From Entomortierella parvispora (taxonomy: Eukaryota > Mortierellomycota > Mortierellomycetes > Mortierellales > Mortierellaceae): a stretch of DNA of 64,000 nucleotides. Below, piece by piece: positions 21,165 to 33,350 of this stretch (the stretch's first letter is position 1; each line of letters begins with the position of its first letter). A program made the translations under genes and the position numbers. Below the pieces are notes generated by a model that saw only the letters and a list, made by a program, of their open reading frames with translations, was not told where the DNA came from and did no database searches. The stretch is from assembly GCA_963573315.1 (NCBI GenBank), contig OY752142.1, positions 496,001-560,000 on the forward strand, written 5' to 3'.

Positions 21165-23060
21165 AAACAGAAAACTGAGCAGCAACTGCCGTGAACAAAA
21201 AGGGTTTCTAGACAAATGTAGCCCAACCACCATCCGAGTTCACCACTCCGGCACATAGTCAACCCGCCAAAATAGCTAAGAGTACACACCAGATTGTTGT
21301 GGAGGATGTGGTGAAAGACTCCAAGAGTCGATCGATCCAACAAGCCAGAGCTGGCTAAAGGCGCACTCTTTTTCGCCTATGACGCAAGGTACGGGTAGAG
21401 ATCGGAACTCGGGCTGAGGGCTTCGAGAGCTGGTTTGAAGAAGAACTCTGACTGCCCTCGCGTTGACATCGCTCTTCTCCTCCGCAGAGAACAACGGGAA
21501 GAAAAGACTTGCCTTGTTTTTCATCGGCGCGGGGCACGGTTGGATCTCGGCACCCAAAAGTCGTGCGCATGGGAGCAAGCATTGCACAGACAAAAAGAAA
21601 TAGAGGAGGGTTGGGAGGTAGGTCAATATTCTGTTCTCCTTCAATAGTTCAGCATTAGGAGCAAGTCTGAACCACGGAAAGAAGAACGAAGCAGCAACGG
21701 AGAACAAAAAAAGAGACCTCTAGACGAATGCAGCCCAACCACCATCCGAGTTCACCACTCCGGCCCATATCCAACCCGCCAAAATAGCTAAGGGTTCACA
21801 CCAATTTGCTGTGGAGGATGTGATGAAAGACTCCTAGAGTCGATCGATCCAACAAGCAAAGCTGGCTCAAGGCGCACTCTTTTTCGCCTATGACGCAAGG
21901 TATGGGTAGAGATCGGAGCTCGGGCTGAGGGCTTCGAGGATTGATCTGAAGAGAGACTCTGGTTTGCCACCGTGTTGACATCGCCCTTCTCCTCGGTAAA
22001 GAAGAACGGGAAGAGCATATTGAGCATACTTGCCTCGTTTTATCATCGGCGAGGGACGCCCATCTCGACACCCAAAAGCAGAGCGCAAGGGAACATGGAT
22101 TATTGCACAGACAAAAAGAAATAGAGGAGGGTTGAGAGGCGGGTCAGTATTCTATTCTCTTTCAACAGTTCAGCATTGGGAGCAACTCTGAACCACGGAA
22201 AGATGAACGAAGCAGCAACGGAGAACAAAAAAAGAGACCTCTAGACAAATGCAGTCCAACCACCATCCGAGTTCACCACTCCGGCACATAGTCAACCCGC
22301 CAAAATAGCTAAGAGTACACACCAGATTGCTGTGGAGGATGTGGTGAAAGACTCCTAGAGTCGATCGATCCAACAAGCCAGAGCTGGCTAAAGGCGCACT
22401 CTTTTTCGCCTATGACGCAAGGTACGGGTAGAGATCGGAGCTCGGGCTGAGGGTTTCGAGGACTGATTTGAACAGAGACTCTGGTTCTGGTTGCCCGCGT
22501 GTTGACATCGCTCTTCTCCTCCGCAAAGAAGAACGGGAAGAGCATACTGAGCATACATGCCTTGTTTTATCATCGGCGAGGGGCGCCCATCTCGTCATCC
22601 AAAAGCGGTGCGCAAGGGAGCATGGATTATTGTACGGACAAAAAGAAATAGAGAAGGGTTGGGAAGTAGGTCAGCATCATGTTTTCTTTAACAGTTCTGC
22701 ATCGAGAGCAACTCGTTAAGAACGGGAAGACGAGTGAAGTAGCAACGGAGTAAAAATAAGAGATGTCCAGACAAATGCACCCCAACCGCCATCCGAGCTC
22801 ACCACTCCGGCACATAGTCAACCCGCCAAAATAGCTAAGAGTACACACCAGATTGCTGTGAAGGATGTGATGAAGGACTCCAAGAGTCGATCGATCCAAC
22901 AAGCCAGAGCTGGCTAAAGGCGCACTCTTTTTCGCCTATGACGCAAGGTACGGGTAGAGATCGGAGCTCGGGCTGAGGGCTTCGAGGGCTGATTTGAAGA
23001 GGAGCTCTTGTTGCCCCGCGTCGACATCCCTCGTATCCTCCATAGAAGGGAACAGGGAAG
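21165..23060. repeat. Satellite-like tandem repeat, period 512-526 bp, about 3.7 copies
   Basis: The anchor AACCCGCCAAAATAGCTAAG recurs at 21261, 21773 (with a small change before it), 22294 and 22820, giving periods of 512, 521 and 526 bp. Each unit also carries TCGATCGATCCAACAAGC, GGCGCACTCTTTTTCGCC and a block ending in GACATCGCTCTTCTCCTC. The last unit stops near 23060. Minus-strand frames in the units (for example around LVGSIDSRSLSPHPPQQ) are shared by descent but shift frame between copies, so no gene is called. Confidence 0.85.
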
Positions 23061-24503
23061 AAAAGAGAGATGAAGACCTACCCTGCGGTTTGTTCTTAAC
23101 CTGTGGAAAGACAAGTGGCCGTAAGCCAAGGACCAGGAGAAGTTCCTTCTAAGAACGCTGAAGTCGGAAAACGAAGACGGACCGCCTTGTAGATGAGAAG
23201 TAGTGGCACAGGCAGGACTGGCTAACAGCGCCTGCTACCTGCCATCAGAGAGGAGAGGCGGACTCGCTGAAGGACTCGGAGCGTGGGAAACGTTTCAAGG
23301 ACTGCGCCTCATGGGCAAGCTTGTCTCTTCCAGACAGAGAGAAACAGGACGGCGGCGTGGGGAGCGGTACGCACAGAATCCTACGGAGCACAAGCAGGGC
23401 TGTGTCTACATAGCGGAGATGAAGGTAAACTGTGTCAGGTTCGCGTCCCAAGACGAATCATCCAGGGCGCAAAGCGCGGTTTGTTTGGCCAGATTTCATT
23501 TGCACAGCAGTATCGCATGTACGATACCTTAAACAACGCGAGCTGTGCTCTCGTGCGTGCATGTGTGCACAGAGTTGATTTCAACTCTCATGGGACAGGG
23601 ATTGACCACGGACAAGGACAGAATGGAATGTCAATGCCACTGTGGCAAATGTGGATGGGAATGAGGGCAGGAGTGAGGGTGTGAGTGAAGTGGGAGGAAG
23701 GGAAGGCAGAGGGGGCAAAGGGCTATCTGCTGTGCCAACACCCTCTCCTTGCTGGCCTCGCGCTGATTGCTTAGCCTCGGCGCTGATTGGCTGGACGCTG
23801 CTTCCACGGACTCGAGCACGCACCAACTCTCTCTTCAAAGATCTCGGCGACATGGCGTCGCGGAATCAAGCGGCGAATGGCTGCATGACCGCACAAGGGT
23901 ACAGCATCTGATGGCAATGGTTGCATTCGCGCCATGTTAGGTCTGAATCAATTGAATCCCGGTTCTTGTTGCCTTGAACCACTCAACGTAAACAATGACG
24001 CGACAGGTCTCACCTCTTTCGCTTCACCGAGCAAAAAAGACTGCACTTTGGGACCGACTTTACTTCACCGGGCAAAAGAACTCTGCACTCTGGGATGACT
24101 TGTAAAGGCGACGTCTGTTGCATCAGGTCTAAGATCTACGGTTCAGGCAGACGGCTTCTTCTTTGTGGATGGAAACAACCGGTATCATTGCTCGCGATCA
24201 GTCAAGTTGGACAAATCTTCCAAGTCTGATGCAAAAGAGTTCATCCCCTCTCGCTTGTCTGCAGCGCATTATTGATCTTAACAAAAACGACATTTAATGT
24301 AAATGCTTTGTTACCAACACTGTAATAAGAGAAATGTCCCATAGATGGACGTAAAATAGGGTATGTAGATTAAGGAGAATAGAGTAGAGGAGGAGAGGAG
24401 AGAATGCCTAACAGAATGATGAATGCAAAAAAGACTGGGCATGTTTTTTTTTGGGAGGGGATGAAGATCGAACGCCTGTTCACGCGCTGTTGCGGCGTAG
24501 CTT
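23061..24503. other. Intergenic, no supported gene
   Basis: 1.4 kb between the satellite and the 3' end of the ABC transporter. Several frames exist but none has a recognisable domain. The stretch 24300-24500, next to the transporter stop codon, is its likely 3' UTR. Confidence 0.45.
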
Positions 24504-27500
24504 TTAGGCACTCTTGACGTCGTAGCCGGAAGTCTCAACCTCAGCCTTGTCACCTTCGGCAGCAGCAGCGGCAGCCTCCGTTTCGCCAGAGGCCGCCAGC
24601 ACCTCTTCGACGGCAACAGTTTGGCCATTGGCAGCAGCGATGGCCAAGGATCTCAAAAGGGCGGCGTTGGCAGGTCCAGTCTCATCGACCATGCTGGCAA
24701 AGACAGAATCTGGTCGGGCCAACAAGTTGGCGGGCGTGTCAAACTCCTTAATCTCGCCATGGTCCAAGACCAACACACGCGAGTAATCAATGACCGTGTT
24801 CAAGCGATGGGCAATGGTCAACACTGTCGAGTTTGCGAAATCGACACGGATCGCCTTTTGCAACATCACATCCGTCGCCACATCCACCGACGCCGTCGCC
24901 TCATCCATGATAATCACGCGTGCGCGCGTCAACATGGCTCGGGCTAAGCAGAGTAGCTGACGCTGACCCACCGACAGGTTCTCGCCAAACTCGCTCACCT
25001 GCGAATCCAACCCGCCATCGCATGACGCCACATAGGACTTGAGATCCGAACGTTCCAGGACCTCCCAGAGCTCTGCATCCGTGCGCTTCTCGAACGGATC
25101 CAAGTTGGTTCGGATGGTTCCACTGAACAAGATCGGATCCTGAGGAATGATCGCCAACCGAGTTCGCAAATCGAATAGACCAATTTTGCAAATATCCACT
25201 CCATCAATTTCCATGGTTCCTTTGGTTGGCTCTACCAATCGGAATAACGCCATCATGATTGACGATTTACCGGCACCGGTGCGACCGACAACACCAATCT
25301 TCTCCCCACCGCGGATATCCAATGAAAGATCGTGCAGGACCGAGGGCAAGTCAGGTCGGTAACGCATCTCCAAGTTCTTGATCGAGATTGATCCCTCGCT
25401 AGGCCAGCTCTCAGCAGGTCGGTTATCAGGGATGACGGCGTCGGCTTCCTGTTCCAAGTTCTCGGCATAGTGGTACAAGCGCTCAACCGCGTTCATGTTG
25501 TTCTCAACCTCGGCGTATTGACGGACACACCAATTGAACGTTCCAGTGACACTCATAGAGTAGGAAAGAACCAAACCGATTGTTCCAGGCTTAATGTTAA
25601 GACGACCGCAGACACCCAAGAGTGAGGTACAGAAGACCAGAGTGTTGGCAATAGTTTCGAGACGGACACCGAGCCAGCGTTGGATCGAATAACTCATAAA
25701 GTAAGGACGGTTCTCCAGATCGATGAAGTAGGCGTTTCGTTCAATGAAACGGGCTTGCTCACGGTATGCACGGATGGTCGCCATGCCGGTCAAAGTCTCA
25801 GAGAAGTGAGCATAGAGCGAAGAACGAAGAATTGAATCGATACGCTTGAGTTCCCGAGACGACGATCGGTAGTAAATGGCGGCATAGTAATAAAAGATCA
25901 ACATGGGCACGAGCGGAAGCAAGAAATAAGGGAAGATGACAGAGATGAGAATGAACGTGGACAAGACAATCGCAGCCGTGCCTGTGAACATTCTGTAACT
26001 CTCGCTGAGCAAGTTGTCACAAGAATCGACGTCCTTGGAAAAACGGTTGATAATACGACCTAAGCAATTTGTGACCGATTCGGTTAGTCTTGTTATGTTT
26101 CCAGCGTAATTCGTCTTGCTTCATCAGTTGGAAGACATACCAAGAGGGGTTGTGTCAAAAAACGAAGAGGGTGCGCGGAAGACTTTCTTGAGAGCTCTTT
26201 GGTGAAGAACCTTGGCAGCAGAAGCACCACCGATCGAGAAGAAGAAGCCGTTGATAAACTGGAAAGTGCCCTGAAGAATACCCCAGACAGCATACAGGAT
26301 CATGTAAAACTTTTGGGACTCGTTGAATTGGTTGTCTGCCCACCAACTGAGCCAAAGATCGTTTCTATGGAAATAACAAGGAGATGCATGGATTGACCGC
26401 GTTATTACAACACGACAAGTAACCCAGAAAAGTGCAGCTTAGACCGACAATATTATCAAACGTACCCAACTTTGGCAACCTGGGTCATGATGAGCAAACC
26501 AAGCAAAAGGGGGATCAGGTACAAACCGCCGGCAGCCTGGACGTATCCCTTGTAAATCGTTCCATCGACAGAGCCAGTAGAACGCTCCTCCTGCGACATC
26601 AAAGCCTTGTTCTTGCCTCCAGCAGGAGTGTCCTTCTTCTCGCCATTCTTGTCACCAGTGGCCTCAGCCGCTTGTGCCTTTTCAGCTCCAGCCGTGATAG
26701 CAGAGCTGACGCTATGATCATCCGCAGACTCGATTTCGTTCTCATCAATACCACCATGAGCCTTCATAAGAGTCGAAAATTCGCCTTCTTTCGCCATCAA
26801 CTCGTGGAAGGTGCCACGCTCAACAATGGCGCCGTCCTTCATGCAGATAACGTAGTCAACCTGGGGTAAAACGTGGAGCTGATGGGTAACAAGGACACGG
26901 GTTTTGCCATGGAGAGCACCCAAAATACAGTGCTTGAATAGGTACTTGCCCACATGGGCATCGACTGCCGACAGAGGGTCGTCCAGCAGGACCACATCGG
27001 CATCGAAATAGACGGCACGGGCAATATTCACACGCTGTTTCTGTCCACCGGACAAATTGATGCCACGCTCACCAATCTCAGTTTGGTCACCATCGGGCAA
27101 GATCTGGATATCGCGTTCGAGAGCACAGTCCTTGATTACTTGATCGTAACGGGCCTCGTCCAAGGGGAGGCCGAACAGGATGTTGTCCTTGACAGTCGCG
27201 TTTTGGATCCAGGCTGACTGAGGGCAGTATCCAATCGTGCCACCATATTCCATAGAACCGCACGTTTTTCTCATCTCTCCAACCAACGCGTTCAAAATTG
27301 AAGACTTTCCACTACCGACAGCACCGACAATCGCCACAAGTTGACCGCGAGGAATATGCAGATCGATATTCTTGAGTGCAAAAGAAGCCTTCTCTTCTGT
27401 GACGGCTGCATCAGGTTCGGATTGGGCGTCAGGAGACGAAGACAGGATAGATTCCGTGTCCGCAGAAGGATCCTTTTCTGTGGCTCTAGCAAGCATCTTT

Positions 27501-29434
27501 TCCTGGATCGACATGGTTTCGCTTGACTGCTCCGACATAGATTGTTCGTTGGCTTCTCGGTATTGCTTCTCAGCTTCGGCCTCAGAGATGTTTTGAGATT
27601 TGGCCAGCTTCTTGATTGCCTTCTTTTCTGCACGTTCCTTGGCCTTTAATTCCTTCTTTTGCTCCCTCTTGTTGGCACCACGTTTACGCTCAGCCTTCTC
27701 GCGGGCCTGAAGCTCCTCCATGGTGACGGTCTTGAGCGAGGTATCCCACTGGAAGCTAGCATCCGAAATCGAGATTGCAAACTCGGCGTTGGGGTTTACG
27801 ACGGGCAAATCCTCCAATTCATCTGCCAACAAGAAATCCTCAATACGGCGTACAGAAACCACGGCATCGACCATTGCACTAACGACTTGAGGGAAGATCA
27901 TAAGAGGCATTCTCATAATGTTGAAGAGCGACAGAGAAGAAAAAATGATGGCGGCGGCATTGGGATCATGACTAAGATCATGGCCAGTCAAAGAGTAAGT
28001 GACAAACGTCAAGGTCGCAGCCAGAACTGGAACTGTCAAGTTGACAGCTGCGATAGCTGATCGAGAGATCAACAAAGTCCGGACATATTTCAGCTCGCGG
28101 GTTCGAAGGTCCTCGAGCTTGCTCAAGAAGGCATCCTCCCATCCATAAAACTTGATGACGCGCATGCCCTGGAGTACCTCTTGAGTGAGTTTTACACGGG
28201 CATCGGTGATCAGAGTAGACTTGCGACGGATAACAGACAGAGCGCGAACGATTCGGGCTTGAATAGGACCAAAAGCAAGCAAGAAGACAAAGCCGACCAG
28301 GGCCGAGGGTCCCATGTTATGGATGAGAAGAATCATGATGAGGATGACCATCAGCGGGGCCGACCAAAGGATATGGAAATAACCGGCCAAAAAGTCCAAG
28401 CGCGCCGTATCCGTTGACATCAAATTTGTCATTTTTCCGGTGGTGAAGTCCTGTTTCGCCTTTGAGCTGAGAACGAGGCCCTTGCGGTAGATGGTGGTAA
28501 TCAAACAGGTCCTAAGGCCGACACCGACACCGGTGGAGCGTTGCCAGAACTGATGCATAGAGAGGGTGGACAAAACTCCCATAAGATAGAGAGCGATAGC
28601 CATGAGAATGCCTTGCCACAATGGCGGCATCCCAAGTCCAGCACTATGGTTTATGGCACTGGATAAGGAGAGAGAAAAGAAAGAGAGAGATGAAGAGGTG
28701 GGTTCAGCAAAACTTGTTATTGGGGAAGGATGGTGTAGATATCAGTGATTGTGAGAATCAACCCTTACCTGGTAGTGACAAAAGCAATGATGGCCTTGGT
28801 AACCAGCGGTTGGAAGACCTAGATTCGACGATGAATTGAAGAGAAGATGAGTATCTGACAACAAGGGGGTGAGAGCGAGAGCGAGGGGAGAGATAGAGAG
28901 AGAGCGAGGATCCAAGAAAGGGGTAAATCAAAAAACTATCTTGACCAGCAACGGCAACAGTAAAATGGGCCATCTTCAATACTGTACCTGCAGCGAATCG
29001 CCGGTGACCTTCATTACACCTGCCGACCAAAACACCCACAAGAACGTGTTGTTCATTGCAATCCAGAGCGAGGGTCTGTACTCCTTGTTCTTCCCGCTTT
29101 TCTGCTTCTTCTTCTTGAGGTCGCCACCCTTCTCGTTGCTGTAGTCGACTTCTTTGTTCTTCATGGCAAGCCGGCTGGCATCCCGCTTCGCGATCTCGTT
29201 GGCCCACTTTTCGCGGAAACGCGTGGCGATGTAGGCAGCGCGGCGACGCTCGGTCAACTCCCAGAGGTCCTCCCTCTCCAGAGGGCGCTTGGATCCAAGG
29301 GACATGATGGGTTGAACCCATTCAAAGGTGAGCTGGGAAAAGACCGAGGCTTTGAACTCTGGGCAAACCCCAGGGTTCGAGTCCTTTTCAGGAATCGGGG
29401 GGATGACAACCTCCCGCTTTTTGAAGATTGTCAT
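24504..29434 (-). CDS. ABCC/MRP-type full ABC transporter (Yor1-like)
   Basis: Five exons (29434-28988, 28818-28769, 28658-26466, 26364-26141, 26059-24504) join in phase to 1489 residues, the usual size for a short ABCC protein without TMD0. Order: cytosolic N-terminus (CPEFKASVFSQLTFEWVQPI), TMD1, NBD1 (Walker A GAVGSGKSS at about 611, signature LSGGQKQRVNIARAV at about 699, LLDDPLSAVDAHVG), TMD2 (LWLSWWADNQF), NBD2 (Walker A GRTGAGKSS at about 1228, LSVGQRQLLCLARAM at about 1333, IMDEATASVD). NBD1 has Asp where the catalytic Glu should be and NBD2 has the Glu, the asymmetry known for ABCC proteins. A Lys/Glu-rich insertion (about residues 470-590) splits NBD1 between its first strand and Walker A. 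Expected to export organic anions, drugs or conjugates across the plasma or vacuolar membrane; substrate unknown. Confidence 0.93.
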
Positions 29435-31489
29435 GTGGAGTCAATAACGACCTGTATGGGTATAGTAAAGAGAAAGGGAAAGAGCAAGGAGGAAGGAAGG
29501 GGAGGGGGGTGATGAGAAAAGGAAATGAGATCCGGGATCGAAGGAATGAAAGGAGGAATGGAGACGAGGACGAGGACGAGACCGAGGAAGCGAAAGTGCC
29601 TTTGGATTCTGCGTTTTCGGCTAAATCTTTGGTTCTCAGACAAACAAGAATTTTTTATGGCACACGACCCTGCTGTTCACTACTTTCAGCAAAACTCTCT
29701 GTGGGCGGGGAATGGAGATGGGGAGAAGGAGATGAATGGGAGAAAGAGATGAATGAGAGAAGGAGAGGTGAGGAAGAAAGGAAGGAAGAGGACAGCAAAG
29801 AGAAGAGAGAGAGGGAGAAAAGTCGGTGGGCGTGCTTTCCTTCTCGATATGGACCGCATTGCAGCATGGGTGTGTGTGTGTGTGTGTATCCAGAGTCTGA
29901 TTGCCTCGGGCAGTTCCAGTTCCACCACCCTGGATTTGTCATTTGGTTCCTTCCTGGGTGACCGGGTCTTTGTGCTTTGCCCACACTTTCGCTCCCTTGT
30001 CTGTCAACCTTGATTGACTCCGCTCTCTCCTCCCTCTCCCCTCTCCTTTGGGCGGCTAAAAGAGCCTCCTTCCTTCCTTGCTTCCTTCGATGCACACATG
30101 TCCGCCAGGGTCCCCCCTCATTGCCCTGTCTCTCTCTCTCTGTCTGTTTGTCCTTCCAAAGGCCGAGACAGATCGACAGAACACTTGAGTTGTGGGGTGC
30201 CTGCGCAATTTCGCGAAAAAAGGAAAAAAAAGTGCCTCCTTGTCCTGTTGTCTCTCTTGCTGTCGCTCTTCTCCGATCTGGCCAAGCGATCTTCCACGTC
30301 AATACGTCAACCTCGATTGTTTTATTATCCGGATTGCCGCTGTCATTATTAATATTACTGATCTGCACCGCGCACTTCAGTCTTTGACAAAGCTGCAAAG
30401 ATTTCTTCTTTCAGCGGAGAGAAGAAAAAAAACCCCCAAACAAAAGATGGATGTTTCTTTTGCCGAAAGAGCAGCAGCAAACAAGAAGGAAGCCGCAAGT
30501 TTTAGGTTGTGTGAGGAAAGAAAAGAAAAAAAAATGTGCTTAATGTGTGGTCAATCCAAGGGACAGAGACGGTGGGAAGGCGCAAAATTGGATGTGCCCA
30601 GGCACTGAGAAAAGGTGTAACCAAGACTTTGTTGCTGGGAGACTGGGTAAACTCCACTCAACCCTATTGGCAACAGAATTAAGGGAGCGAGTTTGTTGGT
30701 CTTTTTTGGCAACGAAACTGCACAAGGGCTGTGATCTCTTGCTCTTTCTCTCCTTTCTCTTTTTTTTTTTTTTGCATCTGAGCGCGCGCTTCATTTTCTT
30801 GTTCCTTCCAATCCAATAAAGTGGTTGGGTCAGGGCGAGACGCCTGTCCTTCAAAGATGGACACAGGGGGAAGAAACAAGGACGAGGAAAGGACAGCCGC
30901 CGTTGCTTGACCATAAACCCAAAAGGAACAACCCTTTCCATTTTGTTCTTGTGTGATGCTAACTGCATGTCACTTCCAAGTCTCCTACCCCGCCCTCTGC
31001 AAGCACTGCTCTCTGTGTCTCTCTTTCTTGCCACCCCAGCAGACCTGATGCAGGACATCGTAACCAAATACGACCATGCGGGAAAGAAGGCGACTATTCG
31101 AATGGTTCTCCTTATCAGATCGAAACATGGTGTCCTTTTCCGCCAGGTTAGTCTCGATTGTTCATCATGTTTTTGCACAACCAGACAGAAAGAAAGAACC
31201 GCTGCACACGCGCAGCGAGAGGGAGGATTTTCAATCCACTTGAGATCACGTGCTTCGTCTGGTGGCTTATTCATCTGAGGTCCAAGTCACATGACTTTCA
31301 AGATTTGTTTTCCTTTTGTTCCCTCGCACGGTACAGAAGACCCCCACGCACAAATCCCCTGCAACGTCCCCCACTGTCCGCATTCAGCTTCATCCATCCG
31401 ATTGTCCGATTGTCCGAGGCTGTTATCATTTGTCCCTTTCGTCCTCCTCTCTTCTCCACTCTACTCCACTCCCTTCTCAATCATTCATC
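29435..31489. promoter_or_regulatory. 2-kb divergent intergenic region
   Basis: Lies between the divergent ABC transporter and complex I subunit genes, so it holds both promoters. It is rich in purine/pyrimidine strand bias (GGAAGGAAGG near 29490, GAGAGAGG near 29805), with a (GT)n run at 29870-29887 and a T-run at 30761-30773. Many frames are open but none is convincing. Confidence 0.45.
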
Positions 31490-32791
31490 ATGTCGACCGC
31501 TGAACAGTACATCAGGACAGAGTACCCCGTGATCGACTCGGATCCTCACTTCAACCGCGTCGTCCGCTACATGCGCGGCTCCGATGTCGCTGCCTGGGGT
31601 GGTTTGACCGTCGGAGCTCCTGCCATCTTGCTCGGCCTTGGTAAATAGCTGCCCTCCTTTAGCAATTCACCTTTGAACCGACGTCTTTATGGCTCGTTCG
31701 TAGTACACTGTGGTTATACAGCAAAACTGGAACTGGAGGAATGGAAACAGCAGCAGCGGAATTCGATCTGGAGCTTGTCGACTTTCTCCCCTGATTAGGC
31801 GTCAGATGGCTACTAAACTCAAGGAAACGCGGCACCAACATCTAAATCAGCGAGCTGGGGTTGAGCAGATGCAGCAAAAAGAGTTACCAAGGACGGGAAT
31901 TGACGCGAACATCAAAGCCAGAGTCAACTTCACTCACCTAGAAAGAAACGCGACCTTGGGAAACGATGTATCAAATCAGCGGTAGATCTCGGATATCCAG
32001 CTGAAGGCGAATGCCGAAGGTTTGGGTTGGCTCAGCTACTTCCGACAACTCACGTCGATAAGGCGGCCGTGCTATGAATTTGTCGCAATATTGCGATCGG
32101 ACGGTAGTGCCTTAACTCTGCCAACCAACTGATCAGCGCTGGAGCCAACAATGGACAACAGGAGGGATGATCCAGGATTGAAGAGCGACTCTTCCTACCT
32201 CGAATTATACGATATGGTCATCAGGCTAACACGGAATCCCTCCCTCGTGGGCTTCTTTTACACCGAAATAATAGAGCGCATCCGCCCCGGTGCCGGACCC
32301 AAGGGTATCAACGTCGCTTTGGGTATTGCCACTGCCTTTGGATTCATGGGTGGTTTCCTTTACTCTTACCAAAAGTCGAGCCGTAAGTATTCCTTACCTG
32401 ATGGACAATTTGATCAGAAAATGACAATCGAAATCCGTATTTTTAACTTGCTTTCGTTCAAAATATAGTCCGTTTCTGGGGTTGGGAGGAGAACGCCAGA
32501 GAGTTGGCCAAGAACCGCGTTGAGATGGATGCTCGCGTTGCTGCTGGACTTGAGCCTTATGGCAAGCCAACGATGGATGAGGGTGCTCAGGGTGTTGCTG
32601 CCAGAAACTCTAAGTATGCTGCCCTCAAGTTCTGTAAGTATTTCGCTATGAATCATTGATTAGCAGTAGCTTTCAAAGAGCGAACTAGATGAACTGACAT
32701 TTTTTTTTAAATAGCCGCCATCCCATGGTTCAACACTACCAACCACAAATACCATCTCGCTGAGAACACTGCCTCCAAGGGCGAGAACTAA
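31490..32791 (+). CDS. NADH:ubiquinone oxidoreductase 21 kDa-type accessory subunit
   Basis: Four exons, 31490-31640, 32275-32382, 32469-32633 and 32715-32791, join to 166 residues. The N-terminus YPVIDSDPHFNRVVRYMRGS is the typical start of the fungal complex I 21 kDa subunit (NUXM type). It is followed by one membrane-associated segment (INVALGIATAFGFMGGFLYS), YQKSSLRFWGWEENARE and the C-terminal SAIPWFNTTNHKYHLAENT. It acts in the mitochondrial inner membrane as an accessory part of respiratory complex I. Intron 1 is long (634 bp) for this genome; the other three splice joints are ordinary short introns. The next gene, SURF1, also serves the respiratory chain. Confidence 0.88.
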
Positions 32792-33350
32792 ATGCTCTCT
32801 AGATTTGAAAGAACCTCGATGACACCGGACAACTTTTGAAAGACTCAGTGGTGCCGTTTTCATGGATACCTATTCACCGACCACTTTGATCAAAGAAAGA
32901 AACACCGAAAAGAACGAATGAGGGATCTACCTCCCACAACCAACTTACTCTCCACGTACCAACCACCCAACCCCATTAGATTCGCTTGACAATAAATTAG
33001 TACCGAAAAGTGACGAAAAAGAAGAAATGCTTAAGAAATACTTGCAACTCTAGTAGATGCTCCTGTTCCTGGGAACAGAGGGCCCTGTGGACATTGTAGC
33101 TGCAAGAAAACTTGGGTCGATATCTAGAGCGCTCAAGAGGGGCCAGCGGTACGACCTAGTAAAAAGCAAGAAATAGAAGGACCAAAACCCCAGACACAAA
33201 TTGATGGCATGCCAAAAAGAATCCACGGGTCGTCTCTGTGGCTGAGCCCAATTTGCTGCGATCCGACATTGCGCGCGGAGTGCATCACTATTTCATCCTC
33301 GAGGAATTCGAGAAGAGTAGACGATCCACATTCCCACTCTTTGCCACACA
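32792..33350. other. 3' UTR and SURF1 promoter
   Basis: AATAAATTAG at about 32991 is a candidate poly(A) signal for the complex I subunit gene. I see no gene here. Confidence 0.4.

Noticed and set aside
21276-21707. Cysteine/serine-rich minus-strand proteins in the 520-bp satellite
   Set aside because: Equivalent segments in the other units are read in different frames or interrupted.
31710-31985. 91-codon frame inside intron 1 of the complex I subunit gene
   Set aside because: No domain, not in frame with flanking exons, and flanked by good splice sites of the host gene.
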